A DNA stretch of 64,000 nucleotides from Narthecium ossifragum (lineage: Eukaryota > Streptophyta > Magnoliopsida > Dioscoreales > Nartheciaceae): positions 7,583,166 through 7,647,165 of the forward strand of contig OY986967.1 in NCBI GenBank assembly GCA_963920575.1. Reading direction: 5' to 3'. Within the stretch, counting starts at the first letter, position 1. Every line of letters begins with the position of its first letter. The notes below the pieces were generated by a model. That model was not told the DNA's origin and made no database searches. It worked only from the letters and a program-made list of their open reading frames with translations. The translations under genes and the position numbers were made by a program. This document shows positions 1 to 10,657 of this stretch, piece by piece.

Positions 1-250
1 ACGGTCGATCGGTGCATCGACCGTCAAGCGTGGATTCCCTCTTTCGGGGCTCGACGGTCGATCGGTGCATCGACCGTCAAGTGGTGTTTTACGCTTTCTG
101 GGCCTGGCGGTCGACCGTCGGGCTCTGTCGCGATTTTGGACTCCCACGGTCGATGGATCGATCGACCGCGGGATTTTCTCCTTTTAGCCTTTTTCCTGAC
201 GGTCGACCGTCAGATCGACCGTCAGATCGACCGTCGCATCGACCGTCAGG
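1..250. promoter_or_regulatory. Palindrome cluster, CGGTCGACCG type (LTR B2)
   Basis: Repeated ACGGTCGAtc/cATCGACCGT half-sites and full CGGTCGACCG palindromes fill the first 250 bp. The same block recurs at 6260-6590 in the other family B LTR. Function is unknown; it lies well downstream of the LTR start and so may be in the R/U5 (transcribed) part. Confidence 0.75.
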
Positions 251-1418
251 CGCTGTGGAACCTTAGCCTCTTGTCGGCGGTTGCCGAGGGCTATTGTATA
301 AATGTGGCCAGTTGCCTGTGGGGTAACTGTGGAACCTTAGTCTGTCAGGTGCAAGAGAGCACTGAAGACTATTGTATATCTGTATTCATAGCTTTGTTCT
401 AATGTTTGTTTGGTTAGCATAGATATACTGTATTTGAGGCCTTTGCTATGCTTACCCTTTGGCTAGCTGTAAGCTATGCCTAGCCCTGTATGATTAATGA
501 CATCTTATTGCATGCCTATATCTTGTTATCTGTGCCTGAGCATTGCATGCATCTTGATTGCATTAGAGGCATTTGACGTTAGGCGGGCGATGCGTTTGAT
601 CGCCGATCCGAGGCTCTCGGGTAGCTCGGATCTAGCCATTAGGACCGCGGCTGGGTAGACAGGATTAGGGTGTGATCTTGGATCATCTGAATCTCTTGTG
701 ATTGAGGATTGCGATAGTTGACTTGAATCAGTGATCGAGGTTTAGAGGTCGTGTTGTCTTCCAAAGCCAAGTGCTAAGGATGGATGTTGATGCGTTCCCG
801 ATAGGTTCCCCAAGGCTTGGTATTCCAGCTTGGGTAAGGGTGATCTTGCATGTTACTGTTCCGCTGCCTCTTGGTAACATGGTCAAGAGAGAGGTTTCAT
901 GACAGGAGTCCTTGGGACATCAACTGGGTTATGGGACCCGTGTCATCCGTTAGACTTAGGATGGGAGACAACACTGTTGTTGTTTTCCTCCTTTCAGTGT
1001 GCCGTAGAGTAGAACCCTACTGAGCTTATCGCTCACTCCTACCCGGGCTGCGTTTGCAGGTGCAGGCGCCAGTCCTTCTTCAGTAGAGCCGGCGGATCAG
1101 TTTTGGTGGCGCGACTACATCCAGAGGTGCTCGAGGTTGCTGGAGGATCGACTGTTGTACTTTTGATAGATTTGTAAATCATGTACATTTGAGAACTGTG
1201 GGATTAATTGTATAATATTCTTTCATTGGAAGATTTGTATCAAATGTTGAATAGTACAACTGATGTTATGTAAATTGAATTTCTGTTTCACCTCTGGAAT
1301 ATATTATTTGTTTAAGTGTTTCTATAATTCCGCTTTGTATCGCGCCACTTGGAAATGAATAGTATAGGTTTCCCCTCACGCCTCGGCTCGGATGGGTTTT
1401 CTGGGTCGGGGTGTGACA
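1..1418 (+). mobile_element. LTR family B, copy 2 (3' part; 5' part lies outside the window)
   Basis: The sequence is collinear with the complete family B LTR at 5430-7228 plus 21167-21379 and ends with the same GGGGTGTGACA terminus at 1418. Shared blocks include the palindrome cluster, a box around 997-1075 (AGTAGAACCCTACT, GAGCTTATCGCTC, TTTGCAGGTGCAGG) and the terminal 200 bp. It abuts a minus-strand family D LTR at 1419, so it was inserted there; AAGAC at 1419-1423 would be the right copy of its target duplication, the left copy being outside. LTR size (about 2 kb) and termini suggest a Tekay/Del-like chromovirus; this lineage call is inferred. No coding sequence is seen. Confidence 0.8.
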
Positions 1419-2046
1419 AAGACTACCATCTCTCAGCACTCCAAGCAGCAAAGCCAACACGACCCCTAACTCCCGACCAAAGACTAAGTCTAGCCAGGGA
1501 GTCCATCGATCCCATCGATGTTCTCCCCCCCAGGGTTCTTGTCCAACGTACGTCCCTCCGACAGCCACTGCTCGAGAACTGGGCTACCTCCGACGGTCCC
1601 TGACACAGGGTGGACAAGACGATACATGTAGGACACTCTTACCCGTGCTAGACATCAGCATGGGGACACAAGTCGGGTAACGGCATCCACCACTTAGCCT
1701 TTGATTACCGGAGTCCACGGGTCAGCCCCACCCAGCCTAGCCTAGCATGTCTAATGCACAGGAAGCAGGGCAAGATATGAATAAGGAAAACAATAACAAA
1801 CAACACAGCAAGGGCACACCTTCGGCCCATTTATACTTAACACTCCCGAGGGTCATGACTCCTTCGGTTCACCACAAAGCGGTAAAGGGGATACCGTCAG
1901 CCCATTTATTCTACACATCCCGAGAGGCATCACCCTCTCGGTTCAACTACAAAGCAGTAATAATAAGCAATTATGCAGGATAAGAGTACAAAGTAAGCCC
2001 CGAGGGCAAAACAACATTTAAAACAATTAAAAGTCTTCCATGCATC

Positions 2047-2285
2047 GAAGGAGATCGATCTCATGTAACAATGGGATCGATCTGCCTCGAGGTTAGAAGC
2101 ACCCGTCCTGGTCACCCCAACGGGATCGATCCCCACCCATATGGAGATCGATCTCGTATGTGACCCGTGACGCACCGACGCCAACCGCCAAGAGATCGAT
2201 CTCCCTCCCAGGGAGATCGCTCTCGCTCGGGCGGGGCGTGCCACCCCAAACGAGATCGATCTCATCCCATGAGATCGATCCGGAT
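2047..2285. promoter_or_regulatory. Palindrome cluster, GATCGATC type (LTR D2, distal)
   Basis: Many GATCGATC octamers in AGATCGATCT and GGATCGATCC contexts. The equivalent block in the complete D LTR is 59503-59745. Confidence 0.75.
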
Positions 2286-2837
2286 GGGTTCACTGGCGGC
2301 CGGACGGCGAGGAATGCCGCCGAAAACCGCAACCAAACCTCACCAAACTTGGTGGGCTGGTAGATCCAAGTACCACGAAGCTACTCAAGGCTTCAAAACC
2401 GTAAAACATCAACTACACAAGGAGATCTATTGAAATCAAAACCGGATTCCAAAACCCTTAAAAACAAGCCGGAGTCTTTGAGTGGGAGCCCTACCTCCAC
2501 AGAGCTGATTTGATCCACGAGGCCAAGCCTAGGATCTTCCTCACGCCGTCACGGTTCCAACGAGCCTTCAAGCTCCTAGAACGGTGGCCAGAGGAGGGAG
2601 AACGGCGGCGAGCAAGGTTTAGCCAGCCAAGGGGAAGAAGCAGAGCCGGAAGGAAGAAGAAAGGAAGTGGAAGCCGAACCCCAGGAGAAGGGAAGGAGAA
2701 GGGGGATAAGGCCGGGGAAAGCCGGGAAGCCCGGGGGAAAGGAGGGGAGCAAAGTCTCCCCTCCCCTGACAGGGGAAGCGACGGCCATCGCCGTGGCCGT
2801 CCTCTCGGACTTCACCGACAAGGACTTTCAGGGCAAG

Positions 2838-2925
2838 TGAGATCGATCCGCATGGCATGTCGGATCGATCCGGTTAGCAAGCGCAGATCGATCTCCCTTG
2901 AAAATGGGATCGATCTCCTTCGCCC
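2838..2925. promoter_or_regulatory. Palindrome cluster, GATCGATC type (LTR D2, proximal)
   Basis: Four GATCGATC sites in under 90 bp. Most of the cluster is repeated at 4157-4222 because of the 126-bp duplication. Confidence 0.7.
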
Positions 2926-2976
2926 AGAAAGGCAAACTTGGGCTGAGACACAAGCCCAAGCCCAGATCTTCCGATC
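2851..2976. repeat. 126-bp direct duplication, left copy
   Basis: From CATGGCATGT to CAGATCTTCCGATC it matches 4149-4274 with a few substitutions. It bounds the gag-containing insertion in LTR D2. Confidence 0.85.
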
Positions 2977-3205
2977 GAGGTTGGGCTCGGAAACGAAAAC
3001 AACGCCTAGCAGGATACTACAAAGCGGTAAAAGTACCTCTGGAGGCGGGTGCTGCTACGGTCAGTGGAAGCGGCTGCTGAGACAGGTAGCTCTAATAGGA
3101 CGGCTGCACCTCGTCTGCGTAGGGGCGGTCGGGTAGGGCAAACACATGTCCCCCACCATCCGCTCTGGCTCTGCCTCCACTGCGGCCTCGCCTGGCTCCA
3201 CCTCT

Positions 3206-4147
3206 CTACCCATACCCAGCCCAGGACTCTCCGCCTCGACCTCCCGACAGTGTCGCACCCTGCGAGCTCCTCTGCGGACAGTCCCTGTGGAAGTGCCCCG
3301 GCTGTTGGCAGTAGAAACACAGCGCTGGCCCACGCTCGGACTGCTGTCCTCGGCCTCCCTCCCAGGGAGTCTGCTGTGTGGGTCCCGCTGTCAGAAGGAG
3401 CTGGTCGCTCTGGTAGGGCTGCTGCTGCTGCTGGTACTGCGGCGGGTACGGCTGCTGGCGGTACGGCTGACGCTGCTGCTGCGGGTGCGCGGGTCTCCGG
3501 TGCTGGTCTCTACGGCCCTGAGACCTCTGGGACTGCTCACCCCCTCCCCCACCTGTCGCTGGTACTGGCTGGATAGTCCTCGGCCTCCCATGGCAACGAG
3601 GCTCCACCGCCAACGTAGCACCCAAAACCGCTGAGTAGGTGGTCGCCTGGCGCGCGGCGATCAACCTCCTGATCTGCTCTCGGAGCCCCCTCTCAAAGTG
3701 CTGGGCTCGGGCGGTAGGGTCGGCTGCCATTGGCCCAGCGTACCGGACCAGGTGTGTGAAGGTGGTGGCATACTGCTGCACCGTAAGAGAGCCCTGAGTG
3801 AGACTGAGGTACTCCTCAGCCAACGCCACCCGCGTACTGTAGGGGAAGAACGCGTCGAGGAAAGCTGCACGAAAACCCTCCCAGGACAACTGCTCTCCTC
3901 CTGCTCTGGTGGCCTGAACGGTGCGCCACCAGTCCCGGGCATCTCCCTCAAGCTGGAGTGCCGCAAGCCTGACCCGGAGGGGGTCGCTCTCGTCAAACAG
4001 AAGGTCGAGCAAACTGGTGACTTCGTCGAGCCACTCCTCAGCCACTGACGGGTCCCCGCTTCCGCCGTTGAACCTCGGCGGGTCCAAACGGCGGAACTCG
4101 AGAACCTCAGACGCTAAGGAACGCCTGGCGACGGGTGGGGGGACCTC
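3206..4147 (-). pseudogene. Ty3/gypsy gag fragment (Tekay/Del-like)
   Basis: About 310 codons are open on the minus strand. The N-terminal part has the retrotransposon gag fold signature: FRRLDPPRFNGG, a WLDEVTSLLDLL helix, DARDWWRTV and FFPYSTRVALAEEYLSLTQG, followed by ERGLREQIRRLI. A long Q/P/R-rich linker leads to a CCHC knuckle (CFYCQQPGHFHRDC). The open frame reads into LTR sequence on its 5' side, so the native start is lost; on the 3' side it stops after the knuckle with no protease. This is an isolated gag piece in an LTR, in the same orientation as that LTR, and cannot encode a working polyprotein. Assignment to the same family as LTR D is plausible but inferred. Confidence 0.8.
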
Positions 4148-4148
4148 C

Positions 4149-4274
4149 CATGGCATGTCGGATCGATCCGGTTAGCAAGGCCAGATCAATCTCCCTTGAA
4201 AATAGGATCGATCTCCTTCGCCCAGAAAGGCAAACTTGGGCTGAGACACAAGCCCAAGCCCAGATCTTCTGATC
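4149..4274. repeat. 126-bp direct duplication, right copy
   Basis: Partner of 2851-2976. It includes GATCGATC palindromes, one decayed to GATCAATC. Confidence 0.85.
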
Positions 4275-4424
4275 TCGGGTCCACCTAATCTTTCTAAACA
4301 AACACAAGCACCAAACAAGGTCTGCGCACACACACGCGGTGCGAAACAACCGACAAGGTGCAATTTTCGAAATTGCCCTTGTGGTCAACCACAGGCCACA
4401 GGGATAGAGCGGCGGGTCCTCACA

Positions 4425-5429
4425 AGTTTCCTCACATCTAACAAGAACTTTGGATAAGTTTGTAAGGCATGATTTAAAGGATTGGCCAAAAATATAGAAG
4501 TCATCCATGAATATTTCTAAGAATTGTTCAATCATGTCCCCAAAGATTGCAATCATGCAATGTTGGAATGTAGCTGGAGCATTACAAAGGCCAAAGGGCA
4601 TATGACGATATGCAAACGTTCCATTGGGACATGTAAAGGTTGTCTTCTCCTGGTCGTTAGGATCTATGGCCACCTGATTATACCTAGAATAATCATCAAG
4701 GAAACAATAATATGGTTGGCCCGCTAGTCTTTCTAAAATCTATTCAATGAAGGGCAATGGAAAATGGTCTTTACGAGTCAAAGCGTTAAGACGCCTAGAA
4801 TCAATGCAAACCCTCCACCCTGTGGTCTGTCTAGTTGGGATATCCTCCCCTTTATCGTTTTTAACCATTGTGATCCCAGATTTCTTAGGAACGACTTGAG
4901 TTGGGCTAATCCATTCAGAATCCAAAATAGGGTATATTATCCCTGCATCTAAGAGTTTAATTACCTCTTTCATTATCACGTCTTTCATAAGAGGATTAAG
5001 GCGGCGTTGCATCTCCCTTACACATTTGGTTTCATCCTCTAAGAGTATGCGATGAATGCAAATCGAGGGATCTATGCCTTTAAGATCACCAATGGACCAT
5101 CATATAGCTCTTTTATGCAATTTAAGAACCTCAAGTAGTTGAGACTCTTGATCATTGGTTAATGCAGAAGAGATAATCACCGAAAGAGTACACTCAGGTC
5201 CAAGGAAGGCATATTTCAGATTAGAAGGCAACGTTTTTAACTCTAAAGATGGCGGCGCAACTAAAGAAGGTATAGCTGGAATTCAGGAAGTAGGAGGTAA
5301 GGGCTCAATGAGAGGCTCTTTCCACGAAATTCCGCAAACATCCGTAAGCAAATCAAGATCATAAAAATCCTTTTAAAACTCTTCATTTTCAGGCTTGAAA
5401 ACCGATGAAAACTCATTCAACTCACTATT
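4425..5429 (-). pseudogene. Athila C: protease-RT linker and reverse transcriptase fragment
   Basis: Minus-strand reading gives an RT closely matching that of Athila A: QRRLNPLMKDVIMKEV, ILDSEWISPTQVVPKKSG, CIDSRRLNALTRKDHFPLP, then a stop, then TTFTCPNGTFAYRHMPFGLC and the catalytic-box region FLEIFMDDF. IDSRRLN replaces the usual IDYRKLN. The reading is cut at RCEET, where LTR D2 is inserted (4424), and upstream at 5429 by solo LTR B1; protease and gag resume at 21380. At least one in-frame stop lies before the GFxDxYSGYNQ region. Dead fragment. Confidence 0.9.
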
Positions 5430-6259
5430 TGTCAGGACCCGTACCTCCAACCCGGTCCGACCGCGTTAGGTTGAGGGTCTGGTTTTGTGGTTTGGCTCGG
5501 TTGGCCTTGGGATGCGATCGGTTGATTGCATCACTGTTTTTGACCAAGAGGCATTTTGGTAAATATGCTCTCTGGTGGTCAGTTTCACACCCGCGTTGCA
5601 TACATTGTCTTTGATTGATGTATGTCATTGATTAGAACCTTAAGGGTGTTTCCAATAGGAAGATCGGAGCTCGATCGGGAGAGATCGAATCGGACGGCTG
5701 TGATCGATTCCAGCTTTCTACTTAAACCCTTCTTTTCTCTCTCTGTCCTGGCTCCTCCTTTCTTCTCCTGTCGTTCTCTCTTCCTCTCTCCAACCGGCTG
5801 AGCTAGGGCTTGGAGGCGTGATCTTCAAGGAGAGGATCTTGACGATCGGACTTGGGGGATGCGTGGAGGATATGCCATGCTTGTTCAAGTAGGTGTTTCT
5901 ACCTCGATCTTGTGATCGGGTTCTCCTAGGATAGGTTTATTGTGTTTTCAATGTAGGAATACATGAAAGAATATTGTGTAGTTCAATACATAAGTGTTAT
6001 AGGATGTGTAGAGTAGCTCTACCTCTTGGTTTTCATATTTTATTGGATGATTCCCGTATTATCGCCGTTTTGTCGATTTTCGGTCATTAAGACCTAGATT
6101 TGAGATTTAACCATAAAAATCGTGCTTTCTTTGCACCAATGGCTTCTCCATCATTTACTATGCATGCCTGCAAAGTTTCATTAATTTTCAACAAGATTTG
6201 ATCATTCAAATCCAAGAAACTGGATTTCCGGCACTGTTCTGAGTAACTGTGCATAAAGC

Positions 6260-6590
6260 CCGACGGTCGATCGGCGGATCGACCCTCAAGCGTTGATACA
6301 CTTCTTTCTGGCCTAACGGTCGACCGTCGCATCGACCGTCAGGCTCTGTCACGTTTTTGGTCTCCCACAGTCGATGTACCGATCGACCACGGGCTCCCTC
6401 TCTTTTCCATTCCGCCTCACGGTCGATCGTCGGATCGACCGTCGCATCTTCCGTGAGGCTCTGTCTCGTTTGGGGCCTCCCATGGTCGATGTACCGATTG
6501 ACTGTGGCCCTTATGTTTTTCCTCATTTGGATTGACCGTGGCATCGACTGTAGCCTCACGGTCGACCGTCGCATCGACCGTGAGCCCCTG
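6260..6590. promoter_or_regulatory. Palindrome cluster, CGGTCGACCG type (LTR B1)
   Basis: Dense CGGTCGACCGT palindromes and ACGGTCGAT/ATCGACCGT half-site pairs, matching the block at 1-250. A TATA-like CTACTTAAACC lies about 550 bp upstream (near 5719), so here the cluster is probably downstream of the start site. Confidence 0.75.
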
Positions 6591-7223
6591 AACAGTGTTT
6601 TCTGGTTTCCGTTGATTGGTTTTCATTCATGATAGATATACAATCATGTTAGGAAGCATACACGTTGTTTTCATGGGACATTAATGGATTTTTATCCAGA
6701 TTTGAGGTAGTGGACTATGATCTTTGCTTTGAGGTTTAGAGGTCGTGGTGTCTTCCCAAGGCCGAGTGCTAAAGATGGTTGTCGACGTCCCTGACATGGT
6801 CCTCAGGCAGTGGTTTCCTGCTGGGTGACGGTGATCCTACTACTTCTAGTTCTTTTTCCTCCTAGCATATTGGTTGATGTTCCCAGCGTGGTCGGTCGAG
6901 AAGAGTAGAATCCCTTGGGGAGTCGATAGGGGTCGTGGGACCACATGCCATTCCTTAGGCTTGAGCGGGGAGGCATCACTGTTGTTGTTTTTCTCTTTTC
7001 AGTGTGCCGTAGAGTAGAACCCTACTGAGCTTATCGCTCACTCCTACTCGGGCTGCGTTTGCAGGTGCAGACGCCAGCTCTTCCGCAGTAGAACCGGCGG
7101 GATCAGCTTTTGGCGGCGCGACTACTTCGAGAGGCGTCTGAGCTTGCTACAGGATGACTGTTGTACTTTTGATAGTTTTGTAAATTATAAATATCTTTTG
7201 AGGATTTTTGGATTATATGTATA

Positions 7224-7228
7224 ATATC
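7224..7228. repeat. Target-site duplication ATATC of Athila A (left)
   Basis: ATATC directly precedes the LTR and recurs at 21162-21166 directly after the other LTR. Confidence 0.9.
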
Positions 7229-8805
7229 TTACGCGCCCAAACCACTCGTCCTTAAAAGTGACTAGGGCGTCAAAGATTACAATTTATATCGAATCCTAAC
7301 TAACTACTACGTAGCTAGCGGGAGTCCGGGTCGATCCGCAGGGAAATGAGAATTGACTAACATACTCGATAGATAACTCCAATCAACTAGCTAAAATGAT
7401 TTGGGTTTTGGATTAATGACTATTAAAGTAATTAACTAAGGGAAGAGAAATATAACTAATATAGAGAGGTCTTGGGATCTCCATTTCATTGTAGGTTCTA
7501 ATGTAGCCTCCTAAGGAATTGAGGTATGTAATCCAATTGGGACGATCGAAATCAAGAAGTCGACACGCGGGTGGTTAGCCTCACTTATCGCTCAACGGAA
7601 GTCGGTTTAGGATCATCCGCCGGAAATAATCACATTCACAAAGTCGACGAATGAGTGATTAGCTTCTATCGTCGCTAACGAACCTTCAATTAAGATCGAT
7701 TCATCGCAAGGTAAAGGTATTGCATGGAGTCGGGCATTGGATCGAGATGGTTCTAGCACCTCGAATCCAATGCAAGAGAAAGATAGAATGGATCCTTTGA
7801 TTAGAGAGATAGGGATGGTTCTAGCATCCCTAATCTCTAATCTAGGGCTAGTAATCCTCCCAATGTCATTGGATGTGTTTCTAGCACATCCAACTCATTG
7901 GGGCATAACAACAAACACCTATCATGCACAAGTCCTAACTCATACCAAAGAAAGGTATTCATCCATTCAACATATGAAATCCATGTACAAAGATAAGGAA
8001 ATAATGCTCAAATTCATACAATAGATCAATCCCAAAGATTACACATCAAAAACCCTAGGAAAACTACAAAAGAATCCTACAACTACATGGAAATCCCAAG
8101 AGAAAGGAAGTTAGCTACTCATCTTGGATCGATCCATGGATGGAGGGTAATGAAGCTCTCCTTCCATGGGTTTCCTCCAAGAAGTCCTCCTCTCAATTGG
8201 GTAAGAAACCTAGAAGGGCTGGAGAAAGAACTAAGAGAAGCCCCCAAAATCCCCCCTAAGGGGTCTATTTATAGTAAACAAGCCTCCCCCACTCGGATTA
8301 GATCTGGGCCATTGATTTTGCTCGGCTGGCACAAAAGGATCGATCCTCATAGGGTGGAGGATCGATCCTCCGCTTCATGTGATCGTTGGTCCCGTGAAGG
8401 ATCGATCCTCCTCTAGGCAAGGATCGATCTTTTACTTCTTGAATTCTGGCTGTGCCCCGATGAAGATCGATCCTCTAGTGTGTGAAGATCGATCCTCTAG
8501 AATTTGCATTCTGTCACTGGAAAAATGTGCAAAAATGATCGATCCTTCCCATAGTGAGGATCGATCCTTCAGAACTGATTGGCTTTGTTCTTGATGTATT
8601 GCACAGGATCGATCCTCCTTCAATAAAGGATCGATCTTCTTCATAAAAACTGGCCCGAATGACATCCTTTAAGCTCGAAATTTGATCCAATCCTCGTCGA
8701 GGGCACTTGTACCTGTAATAGGGTAAAATCCATCAGTAAGGCCTTACTCGGAGACTAACAAGGCCAAGTTAAAAGGGTGATTTATGCACTTTCCACGTCT
8801 TATCA
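7229..8805 (-). repeat. Athila A 3' LTR
   Basis: On the plus strand it begins TTACGCGCCC (the first G of the terminal TG has mutated to T) and ends CTTATCA. It is the downstream LTR because the internal genes run on the minus strand. A TATA box is at 8265-8274 (CTATAAATAG on minus), with the GATCTAATCCGAG box near 8292-8304. Confidence 0.95.
8335..8645. promoter_or_regulatory. Palindrome cluster, GATCGATC type (Athila A 3' LTR, U3)
   Basis: Ten GATCGATC octamers in about 310 bp, most as GGATCGATCC(T). On the minus strand they lie 60-380 bp upstream of the TATA box at 8265-8274, an enhancer-like position. All ten are also present in the other LTR at 20690-20998. Confidence 0.85.
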
Positions 8806-8817
8806 CACCCCCTAACT
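8806..8817 (-). other. Athila A polypurine tract (LTR-proximal)
   Basis: Minus-strand AAGTTAGGGGGTG directly precedes the 3' LTR start TGATAAG, the expected plus-strand DNA primer position. Confidence 0.8.
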
Positions 8818-9296
8818 TGAACTTTGCTAGTGCTCGAGCAAAGCAACAGGAAAATAACTAGAAGGGAAAGAGAAGAAATAAGAAACTCAAAAAGAGCAAT
8901 CCCCCGATCAACAATTAGTCACTTCTCATAAAGCTTTGGTTCTTATACGATCAAAATTCATTCATATGCACACATAGATTTAAATGCATAGCTCCATCCA
9001 TCAACCCATAGCACAAGTAAAATGCAAGCGAATAATTCCATCAATAGCATCATTCAAACACTTCAAAGCACTTGAACAAGATTAAAGCTCATCTAAGCGA
9101 TCCGTGTAGTGAGAGTTGCTACTCAAGTATTCGGGGTCTCGTAGTCATTCAAGTAGGGTTCCAATCAATACTAGACATCCTTAGCGTTTTACACCGGTCG
9201 AACAAATGACAAGTTTTATAAAATCTTTGTTCTTTTTTTTTCTTTTCTTTTCTCTTCTTCTTCTTTTTTTTTTTTTCTTTTTCTGACTAAAACCAG

Positions 9297-9620
9297 TGGT
9301 CGTGCAATGCCATGATCCCTTAGGCTTTCTACTAGGCCCATGTAACGAGATTTGGGCCAGTGGCTCCTCGGTCAGATGACCTAAAGGCACTAGGTGTTGA
9401 GGCACCCCTCGGGCTTAATTTCCCGAACCTAGCAGGCCACGAATCACAGCTGACCAACAAGCTTTTATTTGAAACTAGGGTGACCGTGCAATACCTTGAT
9501 CCCTTAAGCTTTCTACTAGGCCCATTTAACGAGTGTTAGATCAATGACTCCCAAGCCAGATGGCTTTGGGGCATTAGGTGTTGAAGCACCCCTTGGATCT
9601 AACTACTCGAGCCTAAAAGG
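9297..9620. repeat. Tandem duplication in Athila A 3' UTR (about 185-bp unit, two copies)
   Basis: Both units share CGTGCAAT, GATCCCTTA, CTTTCTACTAGGCCCAT, AACGAG and GGTGTTGA blocks. A diverged single version occurs in Athila E near 54410-54540, suggesting a conserved RNA or DNA element. Confidence 0.7.
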
Positions 9621-10024
9621 CTACGAATCAAGACTAGTCACTTTTATTACCCTGGCTCTCGGCCTCAAACTTGGCTTCGAACCCTACTACAAGTCATCTC
9701 AATCGAGTGTAAATAGCTTTGGACTCCCAATCTATCAAGGTCCCCCAATCAAACACTACTTGACCCCTCATACAAGTGTAAGTGCACAAGTGGATTGGAT
9801 CACTTAAATGTCCTTAATGCATGGCAAGTAGAATTAAAGTAGAAGAATAACACTACTCATGAAATGATTTGCCAAGTTTTACAAAGCATGAGAATCAAGA
9901 TGAATTATGCAATAGTCATCCATGCTAGCATAAAAGTTGAAAATTTTTCGCATATTTACCAATCAAATAAACGTGTGACTAACTGTAGATCGATCACAGG
10001 TTATCTATAAACATGATGCAATCA

Positions 10025-10040
10025 TACCCCCTAACTTAAG
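10025..10040 (-). other. Second (internal) polypurine tract of Athila A
   Basis: Minus-strand CTTAAGTTAGGGGGTATG follows a GAGGACAAA motif, the same layout as the LTR-proximal tract 1.2 kb away. Equivalent second tracts occur in elements E (55014-55030) and G (24367-24383). Confidence 0.6.
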
Positions 10041-10657
10041 CGGGTTTGTCCTCAAGCACGGAAGAAGGGTAAAGTGTAGAGATAACCTTGTGATGAGATG
10101 GACGAAAATGTAACCTTGACGAAAGGTATGAAAGGAGTTAGGGTCAAGGTTAGTCGTGAAAAATCGTATTATTGTGATGTCAAAATATCGTATTTTGTGT
10201 TGCTATCCATAGCTCGTATGCCCTGTAAAAACATAGAGAAAATACCACCCATAGCATTATGGAAATCAAAGGATAGATAAGAAAAATTTTGAGAAAAATT
10301 GGGCAGCATTCCCTCTATTTATTCAATACGCCCAAGGGCTGTACAAAGATGCCATTTGCATCCAACATGTTTACATTCAAATTGAAATACAGAATTGTAA
10401 CTACCCCAACCATCATTTACAAGCATACATCCACATTCATATACACACATCCAAATTCAAATACATATATCCACAGACAGACAGACCCGGGGCACACCCC
10501 CATACCAAAAATCATGTATATATATAACCAGTATCATCGATGCCAAATATATACAAAGATAGAGCAATGGAATACAAAAAGTTACCCACCCTCCCAACAC
10601 AAAAAGAGATCCACTCTAACCATCCAGAAACTACAGAATACCCCTAAATACAGTCTA

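Larger units (their letters stand above)
1419..4424 (-). mobile_element. LTR family D, copy 2 (truncated, rearranged)
   Basis: Read on the minus strand it starts at 4424 with TGTGAGGACCCGCC, like the complete D LTR at 58703-61008, and runs left to 1419, where the family B LTR interrupts it at a point matching about 60331 of the complete copy. A 1.17-kb gag-bearing segment (2977-4148) lies inside it, flanked by a 126-bp direct duplication. It sits in the RT of Athila C; AGTTT at 4425-4429 would be one copy of its target duplication. The remainder of the LTR is off the left edge. Confidence 0.8.
5430..7228 (+). mobile_element. Solo LTR family B, copy 1 (left part)
   Basis: Begins TGTCAGGACCC and continues at 21167-21379, ending GGGTGTGACA; total about 2.0 kb. 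A 5-bp target duplication CTATT is at 5425-5429 and 21380-21384. It is flanked on both sides by the same Athila C element, so it is a complete solo LTR. Athila A is inserted at 7228/21167. The block at 7000-7080 repeats the conserved AGTAGAACCCTACT / GAGCTTATCGCTC / TTTGCAGGTGCAG box of copy 2. Confidence 0.92.
8818..10657 (-). other. Athila A 3' untranslated region between ORF3 and 3' LTR
   Basis: About 1.8 kb without a supported gene. It holds an imperfect tandem duplication of about 185 bp (9297-9450 and 9480-9620; both copies contain TTTCTACTAGGCCCAT and TAGGTGTTGA), a T/C-rich tract at 9231-9281, a second polypurine tract at 10025-10040, and short CATCCA/ACATAT-rich repeats near 10421-10480. 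Confidence 0.75.

Noticed and set aside
2510..3136. Plus-strand 208-codon frame in LTR D2
   Set aside because: It is low-complexity Arg/Gly/Glu-rich translation of GC-rich LTR sequence and includes palindromes; no conserved counterpart in LTR D1.
8335..8645. Palindrome clusters as a CRISPR array
   Set aside because: Spacing is irregular, the repeats are only 8-14 bp, the units lie in eukaryotic LTRs and there are no cas genes.
9231..9281. T/C-rich tract as the main polypurine tract of Athila A
   Set aside because: It is more than 400 bp from the LTR; the conserved AAGTTAGGGGGTG next to the LTR is the better candidate.
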